Origin: Cyclobacterium salsum
GTDB taxonomy: Bacteria; Bacteroidota; Bacteroidia; Cytophagales; Cyclobacteriaceae
Length of the DNA: 64,000 bases
NCBI RefSeq assembly: GCF_010119245.1
Contig: NZ_WNKG01000014.1
Location: 62,001 to 126,000, forward strand
Direction of reading: 5' to 3'
In this document: one piece after another, positions 34,762 through 44,700 of the stretch
Layout of the letters: each line of letters begins with the position of its first letter
How positions within the stretch are numbered: the first letter of the stretch is position 1
Notes under the pieces: model-generated
The model's input: only the letters and a program-made list of their open reading frames with translations
The model's database searches: none
Told to the model about the DNA's origin: nothing
Position numbers and translations under genes: made by a program

Positions 34762-35099
34762 AATTGATCAGTCATTAAATAAACAGGCAGGCCTGAAAAA
34801 CAAGAATCGCATCCAAGGGTAAAAATATTACAGCAAGTAAGGGAGTTTTTGCTGAAACCTGGATTTGAGCCATCTATATTCCCATAACCCATATCACCTG
34901 CTAATAATAGTATCAGAGATATGCTTTGCCCCATTGATGGTAAATTCCTGCGCTTTGGAGTAAATGTAGCGAAATGCTTCAACCTGGTACCAGCTTCGGA
35001 ACCAGCTACGAATCATCGGTCGATCCCGTTATCAGGGTTGCAAACCCTGTTTATCTGGATTCGACATTGCAAATGTCGAATAGCGCATTTTCTGCTGTT
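34762..35099. other. Intergenic region with REP-like hairpins
   Basis: 338 bp between the peroxiredoxin gene and the end of the DUF4407 gene. The first part shows only short GC palindromes (CTGGTACCAG at 34984). The second part carries the two hairpins listed at 35033-35081. No ORF looks real. Confidence 0.5.
35033..35081. repeat. REP-like pair of hairpins with GCA loops
   Basis: Hairpin 1: 7-bp perfect stem CAGGGTT/AACCCTG with loop GCA (35033-35049). Hairpin 2: 10-bp perfect stem ATTCGACATT/AATGTCGAAT with loop GCA (35059-35081). They are 9 bp apart. The shared TTGCAAA core resembles REP-type elements mobilised by RAYT/IS200-like transposases in Bacteroidota. No transposase is nearby. Confidence 0.7.
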
Positions 35100-36173
35100 T
35101 TATTTTTCGCCAAGCATACCCAGTTCAAAATCCACACGATTCTCCTTCCTCTTTTCGTACAAATCATCATAGACCTCCTTTCTCAGTGCACTATCGCCCG
35201 ATTTTTTGTGCCATTGCTCCTCTCCTGCCAGGACAATACCTGCTTCATGGAAATCCAGCAACTGATCATAAGGCCCCCTGTTTCCCATCAGCTTGACCAG
35301 GATGGGTGCCATCTCAATCATGACAAACAGCAAAATAATCATCCAATTGGCCCAGTAAATCGCCGTATTTTTCAATGTCAAATCCTTGAAAGCCTGCAAT
35401 CGGGCCGCCAATCCATCATAAGCATCCACTGAAACCATTTGGTTCTGAAATTCCTGCTCTTTTAATACATTAATTCCTCTGATCTCTTCCTCCAATTCCT
35501 GGATTTTAGACTCGTTTAGCCTTTGTGTATATTGATAATCCTGTTCCGCCTGATCCAGTTGCCTTTCTTTCTTTTCGGCATTTATACCGATTCCGGCCAG
35601 GCCCGTGGTGCCTTCGGTTTTGATGCCAAATCTCTCCTGATCGTATTCCCTTTGCTTTTGGTTTCGGAACGCTTCCTTAGCTGCGATGGCATCTCTGAGA
35701 CCTTGGATTTTACTTTCCAGGGCTGAAATTTCCGGAAACCCCTCGGAAATTTTTTCCCGGCTATTTTCAATGGTAAGGAGTCGATGTTCATCCAGTTGCC
35801 TATTGATTTCCTTTTCAAAAATCCGCAACTCCAGGGGCTTGGCAATAACCAGGGCTATCAGTAAAGCCAAGACCAATCGGGGAAGGGCCTGTTTGAATTC
35901 CGGAAAAAATTGATCCTGCTTTTTTAACGTGGAAACGATGTAGCGATCTAAATTAAAAATCATCAACGCCCAGATCAAAGCGATGACCAAAATCACCCAA
36001 AAAGAGGAAAAAATGGTTGACAAGGCATAGCTTACAGATAGTCCTGCAAAAACTGCCGTAAAAAGGACCGTTGCTCCAATCCCTAAAAACCTGTTTATAC
36101 TTACCGGACACCTCCGCACCAATGGCAGGTAAGCACCGGAACAAAATATCAGGAATTTCTCTACATTATGCAT
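35100..36173 (-). CDS. DUF4407 membrane protein
   Basis: 357 residues. Three N-terminal transmembrane segments are visible (LGIGATVLFTAVFAGLSVSYAL, FWVILVIALIWALMIFNLDRY, LVLALLIALVIAKPLELRIF). A long coiled-coil region follows from about 120 to 260 with many E, K and Q, then one more helix (IYWANWMIILLFVMIEMAPILVKL) and a short charged tail. NLDRYIVST and AKPLELRIFE are typical of DUF4407. The role of the family is unknown. The coiled coil is expected on one side of the inner membrane between helices 3 and 4. It is monocistronic. Confidence 0.85.
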   Translation of the reverse strand: MHNVEKFLIFCSGAYLPLVRRCPVSINRFLGIGATVLFTAVFAGLSVSYALSTIFSSFWVILVIALIWALMIFNLDRYIVSTLKKQDQFFPEFKQALPRLVLALLIALVIAKPLELRIFEKEINRQLDEHRLLTIENSREKISEGFPEISALESKIQGLRDAIAAKEAFRNQKQREYDQERFGIKTEGTTGLAGIGINAEKKERQLDQAEQDYQYTQRLNESKIQELEEEIRGINVLKEQEFQNQMVSVDAYDGLAARLQAFKDLTLKNTAIYWANWMIILLFVMIEMAPILVKLMGNRGPYDQLLDFHEAGIVLAGEEQWHKKSGDSALRKEVYDDLYEKRKENRVDFELGMLGEK

Positions 36174-36495
36174 CTATCATTTAATCTTTTGAACATTGCC
36201 ATTCAAAATGTATACCATGGAAGTGCCGACACAAGGCCGGAGAAAATAAAAAGCACACCTTGATATTAATAATATATAACAATCTATATTACAGCCATAT
36301 ATATTATTTATAGCAGGACAGGATTAAGAAAAATTCGATCCGGAAATTTAAAGATTAGCCCTGATTAAGCATCTGGATTCATTAAAATCCAAAACTGTAC
36401 GCTTTTTATGTCCGTTTTTGTGACAGTCATTTTTACAGCAGGTTTTAATCTTTCGAATTATTATAGTAGTTTAGAGCCCGTTAACGATGTGCCCC
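36174..36495. other. AT-rich divergent intergenic region
   Basis: 322 bp between divergent genes, with a very AT-rich core at about 36256-36316 that contains several overlapping TATA/ATAT words. No repeat unit, RNA gene or consensus promoter was identified with certainty. Confidence 0.4.
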
Positions 36496-37143
36496 ATGAA
36501 AAACCTACTATTCCTTTCCCTGCTTTTTTTAATGCTTTGTCCAGATTCTTTTGCTCAGGACCCCGAACGCTTTTCCGCTCAGGTCAGGCAAATAACACAG
36601 GATTATCCTCCTCAGAATTTTCAGGCTTCAGTTGTTTTCACCGGAAGTTCTACCATCCGAATGTGGAAAAGTTTACAGGAGGATTTTCCAGGAGAAAAAA
36701 TAGTCAACAGTGGTTTCGGCGGCTCACAGGCCAGTGATTTACTGCATTACCTGGATGAATTGGTCTTGGATTATGCGCCCGAAAAGGTGTTTATATATGA
36801 AGGAGATAATGACTTGGCTGCAGGGAAAACCATCGAGGAAATCATTGAAACGTATAATCTGATCGTTAGTCAAATCCACTTGGAACGCCCTCAAACCGAA
36901 ATCGTTTTGATCAGTCCCAAGCCCAGCCTGGCTAGATGGGAGCTGGCCGATAACTACCGGGAACTTAATGCCACCTTGAAAAAATATGCCAGAGGAAAGA
37001 AAAAAGTATCCTATGCTGACCTATGGAATCCCATGCTAAATTCCAATAAAACACCAATGGAAGATATTTTTCTCGAGGATGATCTTCATATGAACGCTAA
37101 GGGATATTCCATTTGGGCAAGGCAGATTAAGAAATATTTGTAG
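36496..37143 (+). CDS. Secreted SGNH/GDSL-type esterase
   Basis: About 215 residues from the ATG at 36496, which gives a clean signal peptide ending FAQ; an ATG at 36487 is also in frame. SGNH blocks are visible: FTGSSTIRMW with the nucleophile Ser, NSGFGGSQASDL with the Gly, YEGDNDL with the Asn of block III, and DDLHMNAKGY with the Asp and His of block V. It belongs to the group of small platelet-activating-factor-acetylhydrolase-like esterases, acting on acetylated sugars or lipids in the periplasm. It is monocistronic. Confidence 0.87.
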   Translation: MKNLLFLSLLFLMLCPDSFAQDPERFSAQVRQITQDYPPQNFQASVVFTGSSTIRMWKSLQEDFPGEKIVNSGFGGSQASDLLHYLDELVLDYAPEKVFIYEGDNDLAAGKTIEEIIETYNLIVSQIHLERPQTEIVLISPKPSLARWELADNYRELNATLKKYARGKKKVSYADLWNPMLNSNKTPMEDIFLEDDLHMNAKGYSIWARQIKKYL

Positions 37144-37590
37144 CTCGTTAGATCTATTTTACTCCTCCAAACCGGGTGCATCCTTCATGTAAGTAAACGT
37201 GTTTCAATTTTTGTGAGTTATCATTCTACTCATTTTTTGACGCTTAATGGCGGATCTTTCACCCACTATTGGGGCGAAAATCGATCTCGATAAACTTTTT
37301 TGGCCTATCCCTTAACATCGGCCATTTTCACCTGAAACAGTTTTTTTCCTAACTCAATTATAAATCGGGTATCCTGCTTCCTATTGTAGGCTAATTCAGC
37401 TTTGAACAGGCCGTCGATAAAAGATTCTTTTTTCCTAAATAGTCAATTTTTACCTTTGCAGGTATAGTAACATAAAGTTAACATTTACTTAACATATATA
37501 TAATATTAGATTCCTGCAGGCCTACCGATCGTTAAAGCCGCTTGATAATCCGTCGAAAAAAAATAAATGCGAAGCTAACTCCAACAACGT
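37144..37590. other. Long leader region before the porin gene
   Basis: 447 bp. The first 300 bp show nothing I can name. From about 37430 a T-rich stretch and a TACCTTTG box lead into an AT-rich leader of about 130 bp before the ATG at 37591. Confidence 0.45.
37451..37458 (+). promoter_or_regulatory. Putative -7 box of the porin gene
   Basis: TACCTTTG fits TAnnTTTG. A T-rich run at about 37427-37433 occupies the -33 position. It would give a leader of roughly 125 nt. Confidence 0.45.
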
Positions 37591-38784
37591 ATGCCATTGA
37601 AAACACCTTTTATTTTTATTTTAATATGGTTTTTTCAGGGCACTGTTTTGGCTTTTCAGGACGATCCGCCGCAAAGCGAAACGTCCTACAGTTCTAGAGG
37701 CTTTCAGTTTACTTCTGCGGACGGCTTGTATCGGTTGCAATTGGCTGGCAGGCTTCAGTTTCGATTTGCCACTCCGGCTGATCAGGATCCGGTCACTTAC
37801 GATGACTTTTTTGAACAAAAGCAAAACCTTTTTAAGATCAACCGGGCACGCTTTAAGGTAGGGGGCCATGCACACAAGCCCTGGCTGAAGTATTATTTCG
37901 AATACGAGCTCTCCGCATCCCGCCTGCTGGATTTTAGGGTTATGGTAGAAAAATGGCCCTGGCTAAGCTTTAAATTCGGACAGTGGAAATCAGAATATTC
38001 CAGAGAAAGGGTGATATCCAGTGGCAAGCAACAGATGATGGAGCGTTCCATTGTCAACCGACCGTTTACCCTGGACAGGCAGCAAGGTGTCACCCTATAT
38101 GGTAGGTTGGATGGCGGAGGGTTAGCCGATTTCAATTACCATATAATGGCCTTGACAGGCACAGGTATCGGTGCCCGTACCAACGACGACAATCGACTTA
38201 TGTACGCTGGCCGCCTGCAATGGAATTTTTTAGGCGATGGGGTAGCGATGTCAGGATCGGCTTTAGAATATTACCCCAAACCAGTGGCCTCCCTGGCAGT
38301 AGCCGGAAGTACCAATAGCAGTCAATATACGCGCTATTCATCGCAGGGAGGTGGTCAATTGGTGGGGTTTGAAAGTGAATCTCCGGGACAGTACCAAATG
38401 GACCAATACCTCATTGAAAGTAGTTTGAAATACAGGTACTTTAGCTGGCACAGTGAGTTTCACCGAAAAAACATACTGGACAAGGAAACAGATCGGTTTA
38501 CCCGACTGCAGGGCTGGTTCGTTCAGGGAGGTTTTTTGCTAAACCCCAAGCAGGCCCCTATGGGACCCAAACTTGAGCTTGCTGGTCGGTATGCCCTTTT
38601 CCAACCCGATAGGGAGTTAGATGGAAATCAGGAAAGGGAATACACACTGGCCTTCAATTGCTTTTTTAAAGATCACCTGAATAAACTGACGGTAGATATA
38701 ACCCGTTTTGATTTCGAAGAGGAGTCTATCAACCGGGAAGCTTCAGGCTGGAGGTTCCGGGTTCAATATGATTTTTCATTTTAG
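37591..38784 (+). CDS. OprO/OprP-type (phosphate-selective) porin
   Basis: 397 residues with a signal peptide ending VLAF. The mature part starts with GFQFTSADGLYRLQLAGRLQFRF, the usual opening strand of phosphate-selective porin O/P proteins. It continues with INRARFKVGGHAHKPWLKYYFEYEL and KFGQWKSEYSRERVISSGKQQMMERSIVNRPF, and ends with FRVQYDFSF, a terminal Phe strand for barrel insertion. It would form an anion-type channel in the outer membrane. Pho-type regulators or transport partners are not present nearby, so the phosphate specificity is only family-based. Confidence 0.85.
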   Translation: MPLKTPFIFILIWFFQGTVLAFQDDPPQSETSYSSRGFQFTSADGLYRLQLAGRLQFRFATPADQDPVTYDDFFEQKQNLFKINRARFKVGGHAHKPWLKYYFEYELSASRLLDFRVMVEKWPWLSFKFGQWKSEYSRERVISSGKQQMMERSIVNRPFTLDRQQGVTLYGRLDGGGLADFNYHIMALTGTGIGARTNDDNRLMYAGRLQWNFLGDGVAMSGSALEYYPKPVASLAVAGSTNSSQYTRYSSQGGGQLVGFESESPGQYQMDQYLIESSLKYRYFSWHSEFHRKNILDKETDRFTRLQGWFVQGGFLLNPKQAPMGPKLELAGRYALFQPDRELDGNQEREYTLAFNCFFKDHLNKLTVDITRFDFEEESINREASGWRFRVQYDFSF

Positions 38785-38801
38785 GCACCCAAATTCCGCC
38801 T

Positions 38802-38809
38802 TAGATTTG
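38802..38809 (+). promoter_or_regulatory. Putative -7 box upstream of the SAM riboswitch
   Basis: TAGATTTG matches TAnnTTTG. A TTTA 18 bp upstream (38780-38783) may act as the -33 box. The transcript would start about 40 nt before the riboswitch. Confidence 0.4.
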
Positions 38810-38853
38810 GATATGATCCATCCCCTCCCTTTATTTGCACTTAATTCAGGAAA

Positions 38854-38959
38854 CTGATTTATAAAGAAGAGGCGAGAGAACAGGCTCCGTGAACCTCTGG
38901 CAACCTTCCGCCCAACGGAAAGGTGCCAAGACCTGACCCAATTGGGACCGATAAATTAG
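38854..38959 (+). promoter_or_regulatory. SAM-I (S-box) riboswitch upstream of metZ
   Basis: The P1 stem forms from CTGATTTAT (38854-38862) and ATAAATTAG (38951-38959), with one G-U pair. Inside are the S-box core words: GAGGCGAGAGAAC, CCGTGAACC, GGCAACC at 38899, a TTCCG/CGGAA hairpin (38906-38920) and AAGGTGCCAA at 38920. This order fits SAM-I aptamers. The downstream gene makes homocysteine, so binding of SAM should turn expression off. The sequence after P1 has no plain intrinsic terminator, so control may act on translation or through the short ORF that follows. Confidence 0.88.
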
Positions 38960-38964
38960 ACAAT

Positions 38965-39066
38965 ATGAAAATAATAATTACTTCCTTCCAATCCGAACCG
39001 CTACCTTCTTGGCAACGTTTTTTGCTGAGTTCGAATCATTTCCTCCTTTCTTACCAAACCCTTTGA
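38965..39066 (+). CDS. Short ORF between SAM riboswitch and metZ
   Basis: A 33-codon frame starts with ATG 5 nt after the P1 stem and ends with TGA 12 bp before the metZ ATG. The product begins MKIIITSFQSEPLPSWQRF and goes on with Leu, Ser and His residues. It fills nearly the whole space between aptamer and metZ, which suggests a leader peptide or a translated small protein that couples the switch to metZ. I do not recognise a domain, and chance cannot be excluded. Confidence 0.45.
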   Translation: MKIIITSFQSEPLPSWQRFLLSSNHFLLSYQTL

Positions 39067-39078
39067 AATAAACCATAG

Positions 39079-40257
39079 ATGGACTATAAAAACTTTGAAA
39101 CTCAGGCAGTTCGCATAGCTGCCTCTTCCTCTGATCAGCGCGAGCACTCGGCTCCCATTTACCTGAGCTCCAGTTTTGTCTTTGATTCGGCAGAACAGGC
39201 CAGGCAACTCTTTGCCGATGAACTACCTGGAAATATTTATTCCCGATACGCCAATCCCAATACCAGTGATTTGATCGAAAAAGTGTGTGCGGCCGAAGGG
39301 ACCGAAGCCGGTGTTACTACCGCCTCCGGCATGGCGGCCATGTTTGGCAGTATGGCAGCCTTGTTGAGTCAGGGAGATCATGTACTTGCTTCCAGATCAC
39401 TGTTTGGCAGCACCCATCAATTACTAACCCGGGTTTTTCCTAAATGGGGCATTTCTCATTCGTATGGCGATATTTCGGACATTGGCAATTGGGAGAAACT
39501 GGTTCAGCCGAGTACCAAAATGGTGTTCGTCGAAACCCCTTCCAATCCCGGCCTGGAAATCATAGACTTGGAATACATCGCCCGTTTTGCCAATGCCCAT
39601 AATCTTATTTTAGTGGTAGACAATTGTTTTGCCACCCCCTATTTACAGCAACCAGCCAAATGGGGAGCCCATATCGTGACGCACAGCGCAACTAAATTCA
39701 TAGATGGTCAGGGTCGGGTGCTGGGCGGACTGATTCTGGGAAAACAGGAATTGATTAATGAGGTACAATTCTTTATGCGCCACACCGGTCCTTCCCTTTC
39801 CCCATTCAATGCCTGGGTTTTAGCCAAAAGCATGGAAACCCTGGCCGTCAGAATGGACAGGCATTGTGAAAGTGCCTTTAAAATTGCCAGCTATTTTGAG
39901 GGAAACCCGGAAGTGGAAGTAGTGAAATACCCTTTTTTACCATCCCATCCCCAATACCGCCTTGCCAAAAAACAAATGCGCCATGGCGGGGGCATCATCA
40001 CGCTAACCTTAAAAGGTGGGCTGAGCAGAGCCAAAAATTTCATTGACCGACTGCAGATGATCAGCGTCACCGCCAATCTGGGCGATAGCCGCAGCATCGT
40101 CACCCATCCGGCTTCTACCACTCACAGCAAATTGACGGAAGAGGAACGAGAGCGAGTAGGGATCCTTAACGGATTGGTTCGGCTTTCGGTGGGCCTGGAG
40201 CACGTGGACGATATCATCCTGGATATTGAGCGGGCACTGGACCAATCGAAGAGTTAA
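39079..40257 (+). CDS. metZ: O-succinylhomoserine sulfhydrylase (Cys/Met metabolism PLP enzyme)
   Basis: 392 residues of the Cys/Met-metabolism PLP family. Landmarks: SAPIYLSSSFVFDSAEQA, YSRYANPNTSDLIEKVCA, ASGMAAMFGSMAALL, VETPSNPGLEIID, VVDNCFATPYLQQPAKWGAHIVTHSATKFIDGQGR with the PLP Lys in SATK, and the C-terminal GDSRSIVTHPASTTHS. The ATKFIDGQGR form is typical of MetZ. It makes homocysteine from O-succinyl- or O-acetylhomoserine and sulfide. Regulation by the upstream SAM-I riboswitch supports a methionine role. Confidence 0.92.
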   Translation: MDYKNFETQAVRIAASSSDQREHSAPIYLSSSFVFDSAEQARQLFADELPGNIYSRYANPNTSDLIEKVCAAEGTEAGVTTASGMAAMFGSMAALLSQGDHVLASRSLFGSTHQLLTRVFPKWGISHSYGDISDIGNWEKLVQPSTKMVFVETPSNPGLEIIDLEYIARFANAHNLILVVDNCFATPYLQQPAKWGAHIVTHSATKFIDGQGRVLGGLILGKQELINEVQFFMRHTGPSLSPFNAWVLAKSMETLAVRMDRHCESAFKIASYFEGNPEVEVVKYPFLPSHPQYRLAKKQMRHGGGIITLTLKGGLSRAKNFIDRLQMISVTANLGDSRSIVTHPASTTHSKLTEEERERVGILNGLVRLSVGLEHVDDIILDIERALDQSKS

Positions 40258-40269
40258 ATTATTGAGCGG

Positions 40270-41718
40270 TTAGGCAAGAATTCCTTTTACGACCTTTCCG
40301 TGAACGTCGGTCAGCCGATAGCGTCTACCCTGGTGTTTAAAGGTAAGTTTTTCATGGTCCACTCCCAATAAATGTAATAAAGTGGCCTGAAAATCGTGCA
40401 CATGGACCGGATCACGGACCACGTTATATCCCAGATCATCCGTCTCACCGTAAGTGATGCCTTTCTTTACGCCGGCTCCGGCCATCCACATGGTAAAGCA
40501 GTTGGGGTGGTGATCCCTGCCGTAGTTTTCCGGGCTTAGGCGACCCTGGGAATAACTGGTTCGACCAAATTCCCCTCCCCAGACGACCAGGGTATCCTCC
40601 AACATGCCCCTTTGCTTCAAATCTCTGATTAAGGCCGCCGTTGGACGATCCATGCTTTGGGACATGGTTTGAATGTCTTTGGGAAGGTTTCCATGCTGAT
40701 CCCATCCCTTGTGATAGAGCTGGATAAATTTGACATCCTTTTCTGCCAGTTTCCGGGCCAGCAAGCAATTCGCGGCATAGGTTCCCGGTTGGTGTACCTC
40801 AGGGCCATACATGGCTGTGATATGTTCCGGTTCATCCGAAATATTCATCGTCTCCGGCACAGAGGTCTGCATGCGATAGGCCATTTCGTACTGCGCAATT
40901 TTAGCATTGATTTCCTCGTCATGGGACTGCTGATAACCTAAATCATACAATTTCTTTAAATGATCAAGGTAATTTCTGCGGTCCCTGCCCGAAATACCCG
41001 GCGGGTCATTCAGGTAAAGGACCGGATCCTTTCCGGAGCGAAATTGTACGCCCTGATGAAGACTTGGCAAAAAACCATTTCCCCATAAGCGGCTGTAAAC
41101 CGGCTGGGCACCTTGTTTCCCTTGTGAGAGTAACACACAAAAAGACGGGAGGTTTTCATTTTCGGATCCCAAGCCGTAGCTTACCCAGGAACCGATCGAT
41201 GGTCTTCCGGGTTGCTGAGAACCGGTTTGAAAAAAGGTAATGGCAGGGTCGTGATTAATGGCTTCCGTATACATGGATTTCACCATGCAAATATCATCGG
41301 TAATACCTGCAATATGCGGCAAAAGCTCACTTACCCAGGCTCCCGATTGCCCATATTGCTTAAAATCATAGATAGACCCAACCATGGGAATGGACTTCTG
41401 CCCGGCCGTCATCCCTGTCAACCGCTGTCCCTGACGGACACTATCCGGCAATTGGTCGCCGTTTCTTTTCTGTAATTCAGGTTTGTAGTCAAACAATTCG
41501 AGCTGAGAAGGCCCACCGCTTTGAAAAAGATAAATGACACGCTTTACCTTGGGAGAAAAGTGCGTACCTCCCCCGAATCCAACTCCTCCCGTAGAGGCAG
41601 CCCTGGATTCAAAGGGGGATACCAAAGAAGAAAGGGCTAGCCCTCCCAAGCCCAGTCCGGTTTTGCTCAAAAATTCCCTTCTCGAATAGTTGTTGGTGTG
41701 CTGGCACAAATCGGACAT
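40270..41718 (-). CDS. Tat-exported DUF1501 protein
   Basis: 482 residues. YSRREFLSK at 11-19 followed by a Gly/Leu-rich hydrophobic stretch is a Tat signal. The rest is a DUF1501 domain, of alkaline-phosphatase/sulfatase-like fold: VKRVIYLFQSGGPSQLELFDYKPEL, GSWVSYGLGSENENLPSFCVL, FIQLYHKGWDQHGNLPKD, VVWGGEFGRTSYSQG, and GRDHHPNCFTMWMAGAGVKKG with metal-type His and Asp residues. The reaction is unknown. Its gene lies 9 bp after a DUF1549/DUF1553 cytochrome-like gene; this pair is very common in Planctomycetes and in some Bacteroidota and is thought to act in periplasmic breakdown of organic polymers. Confidence 0.88.
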   Translation of the reverse strand: MSDLCQHTNNYSRREFLSKTGLGLGGLALSSLVSPFESRAASTGGVGFGGGTHFSPKVKRVIYLFQSGGPSQLELFDYKPELQKRNGDQLPDSVRQGQRLTGMTAGQKSIPMVGSIYDFKQYGQSGAWVSELLPHIAGITDDICMVKSMYTEAINHDPAITFFQTGSQQPGRPSIGSWVSYGLGSENENLPSFCVLLSQGKQGAQPVYSRLWGNGFLPSLHQGVQFRSGKDPVLYLNDPPGISGRDRRNYLDHLKKLYDLGYQQSHDEEINAKIAQYEMAYRMQTSVPETMNISDEPEHITAMYGPEVHQPGTYAANCLLARKLAEKDVKFIQLYHKGWDQHGNLPKDIQTMSQSMDRPTAALIRDLKQRGMLEDTLVVWGGEFGRTSYSQGRLSPENYGRDHHPNCFTMWMAGAGVKKGITYGETDDLGYNVVRDPVHVHDFQATLLHLLGVDHEKLTFKHQGRRYRLTDVHGKVVKGILA

Positions 41719-41727
41719 GGCGACTAC

Positions 41728-44700
41728 TTATCTTTTGGTATAAAATTCATAATGGTTAAACAGCAAACTTGCCACCATGGTCATGGCTGCCGTCTTTTCA
41801 GGCGCAATGCCCCTATCGACGGGATATTCTCCTACGGAAATTAAACTCCTGGCCGACTCCAAATCATCCCCAAACCGTTTCCTTTCTGACTCATACATCT
41901 GCTTCAATACTTCCAGTTCTTCCCGTTTGGGATTCCGACCCAGGGAGTTTCGAACACCGAAGCTAAGCTGGCGATCCAAATCCTGATCGGCTGCATTCAG
42001 CATTTTCTCTGCCAAAACCCGGGAAGCTTCGATCACCTGAGGGTCGTTCATCAGAACCAGCGGCTGCAAAGGCGTATTGGTTTCCTGCCTGCTTACCATG
42101 CATTCCTCCCGGTTAGGCACGTCAAAGGTTGTCATCGAAGGAGGAGGAGCCGTTCGGCGAAGAAAAGTATACATGCTTCTGCGATACAAGCTCTCCGCAC
42201 TGTCCTGTTCATAGTTATACAGAAAATAGGAAAATTCTCCCTTTTCTTCCCATAAACCTGGCGGCTGATAGGGCTTCACGCTAGGTCCTCCCAGGTCGCT
42301 GACCAAAAGTCCGCTGGCCTTTAAATAACTGTCCCGAATAAATTCTCCCTGAAGCCTGTGACGAGCCCCCCTGGCCAACAGCACATTATCCGGATCCTTT
42401 TCCAGAAGCGGTTCATTCGTTTCAGAGGATTGCCTGTAGGTCGCCGACATGACGATCTTTTTGATCAGGTAGCGCAAATCCCATCCATTTTCCATAAAAT
42501 CCACTGCCAACCAGTCCAGCAATTCAGGATGGCTGGGCAACTGCCCCTGACTGCCAAAGTCATCTACCGTGGGCACGATGCCCCTACCGAAAATCCGATA
42601 CCAGTATCGGTTTACCGTAACCCTGGCTACCAGAGGATTTTGTTTGCTGGTGAGCCATTTCGCTAAACCCAGTCGGTTTTTTGGCCAATCGGGAGAAAAC
42701 CCGGATAGAATTTCCGGAACCGCAGCCTGTACCTCTTCCCCGGGGGCATCGTAAGCGCCTCTGTCCAGCACAAATGTTTTTCTAGGGCTGCTGCGTTCCT
42801 GCATGACCATGACCTCTTCGATTCCTGCCATCAACTTCAATTTTTCGGCTCTTAAACGGGCAAGGGAGTCTCTGATTACCCCCCCTTCAGAATTTTCCCA
42901 GTAATTTACATGGGCAAGCTTCATTGATGAATCGGAAAACGGTCTACCAGTACCTTCGGAAAAAATCCAGGATGCTTCCCATGCGGTCAATTCCCGGTCA
43001 AATATTTTTAAATCTGCCAGGCTTCCGGTGTATATGCCGTCATCCCCGCTAAAAACCCGATAGCTTCTGCCAAGCCGCAGGGCTTTCTTTACTGTTTTGT
43101 AACTCGTATTAATAGGAAGGATACTTTTATACAGGTTGTCTTTTTCAATTAACTTCTGTGATTCTCTCCCGTCTACAAAGAGCTTTAGTCCCCGGGCTTT
43201 TCCCGAGCCATCGTAGGTAAAGGTTACCTGTGTCCATTGGTTGGATGGAATGGGGCTTCCACTAATTTTGATCGCGTTATGGGGAAGGGCATGGATCAAC
43301 TGAACGTTGACCTGATTTAAACTATCCAAAAATAGCTCATAGCCCCTCCAATAGGTGTTTTTATTACCAATATTCCCCAATATAAACCGGTAAGGTTCGA
43401 TCGTTTCCGGATTAATCCAGATACTAAAGGAAAATGGCTGGTTCATTTCAAACAGTCCTGTGGCGGGAATTTCGATAATATCGTAATCTTCTTTAAATCG
43501 CAAGGCTTTCGCTCCTGGTATTGGTCCGGGAACGATTTCCGGACTTCCGGAAACCCGTCCTTCCCTACCTTTTTGTTTGGATAAGGTTGTTTCATTGGCA
43601 TAATCACTAAGAGGAAAATGGGCCACCAACCCCTTATCGATGGTTTTGGCGGGTGAAATCGGTTCGGTTCCCAGCTCCCCATCCCGGTAGGAATCCGCTA
43701 ATTTTCTTTCCAGCCTCTTAATTTCTTCTTTGATGCGGGCGATTTCAGCATCCGTCTTTTCATCGGTAAACAGCATCATGGGACCGGCATTCATATCATC
43801 ACCGGTCATTCCGACTTCGTCTACATTATTATAAAAAGCAGCCAGACTAAAATAATCTTTCTGGGAAAGTGGGTCAAATTTATGATCGTGGCATTTGGCA
43901 CATTCCATGGTTAGACCCAGGAATGCCTTGGCGGTAGTCTCAGAGCGGTCAAAAACGTATTCCAGGCGGTACTCTTCGTCAATAATTCCCCCTTCCGCCG
44001 TCATCTGATGGTTTCGGTTAAAGGCCGTTGCGAGTACCTGCTCCTTTTCCCTATCCTCCATCATGTCTCCCGCGACTTGCCACTGCACGAAGCGATCGTA
44101 GGGCATATTGGTCTGAAAGGCTTTGATTACCCAATCTCTCCAGGGCCACATCATCCGAATGCCATCTGCATGCAATCCATGTGAATCCGCGTACCTGGAA
44201 ACATCTAGCCAATCTAGTGCCATGCGTTCGGCGTAAGCATCTGAATGCAATAATTCGTCCACAACTTTTTCATAGGCGTCCTGGGAAGTATCTTGTCGAA
44301 ACCTTTCTACCAACTCCCAATCGGGAGGTAAACCGGTCAGGTCCAGGGCCAATCTGCGGATAAGGGTGGTCCGCGAAGCTTCCGGAGAGGGAGACAATCC
44401 CTCTCTGTCCAGGCGGCTAAAAACAAATGCGTCTATTTCATTTACGACCTTTCGAGAATCGGTTGGTCGGGGTATGGATGCTTTTTGGGGTGAAATATAA
44501 GCCCAATGGGGTTGGTAAACTGCTCCCTGTTCAATCCAGCGAATTAAAATGGCTTTTTCCCGATCCGATAAACTTAGATTTGACTCAGGAGGGGGCATTA
44601 GGTAAGCCGGGTCGTTGGAAATAATTCGATGATACAGACCGCTTCTTCCAGGCTTGCCTGGAAATACGGCTTTTTTTATCCAGCTTCCTTGTAACGACTG

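Noticed and set aside
34921-35172. Plus-strand ORFs across the REP-like hairpins
   Set aside because: They run through the hairpins and into the antisense of DUF4407, without family resemblance or a start signal.
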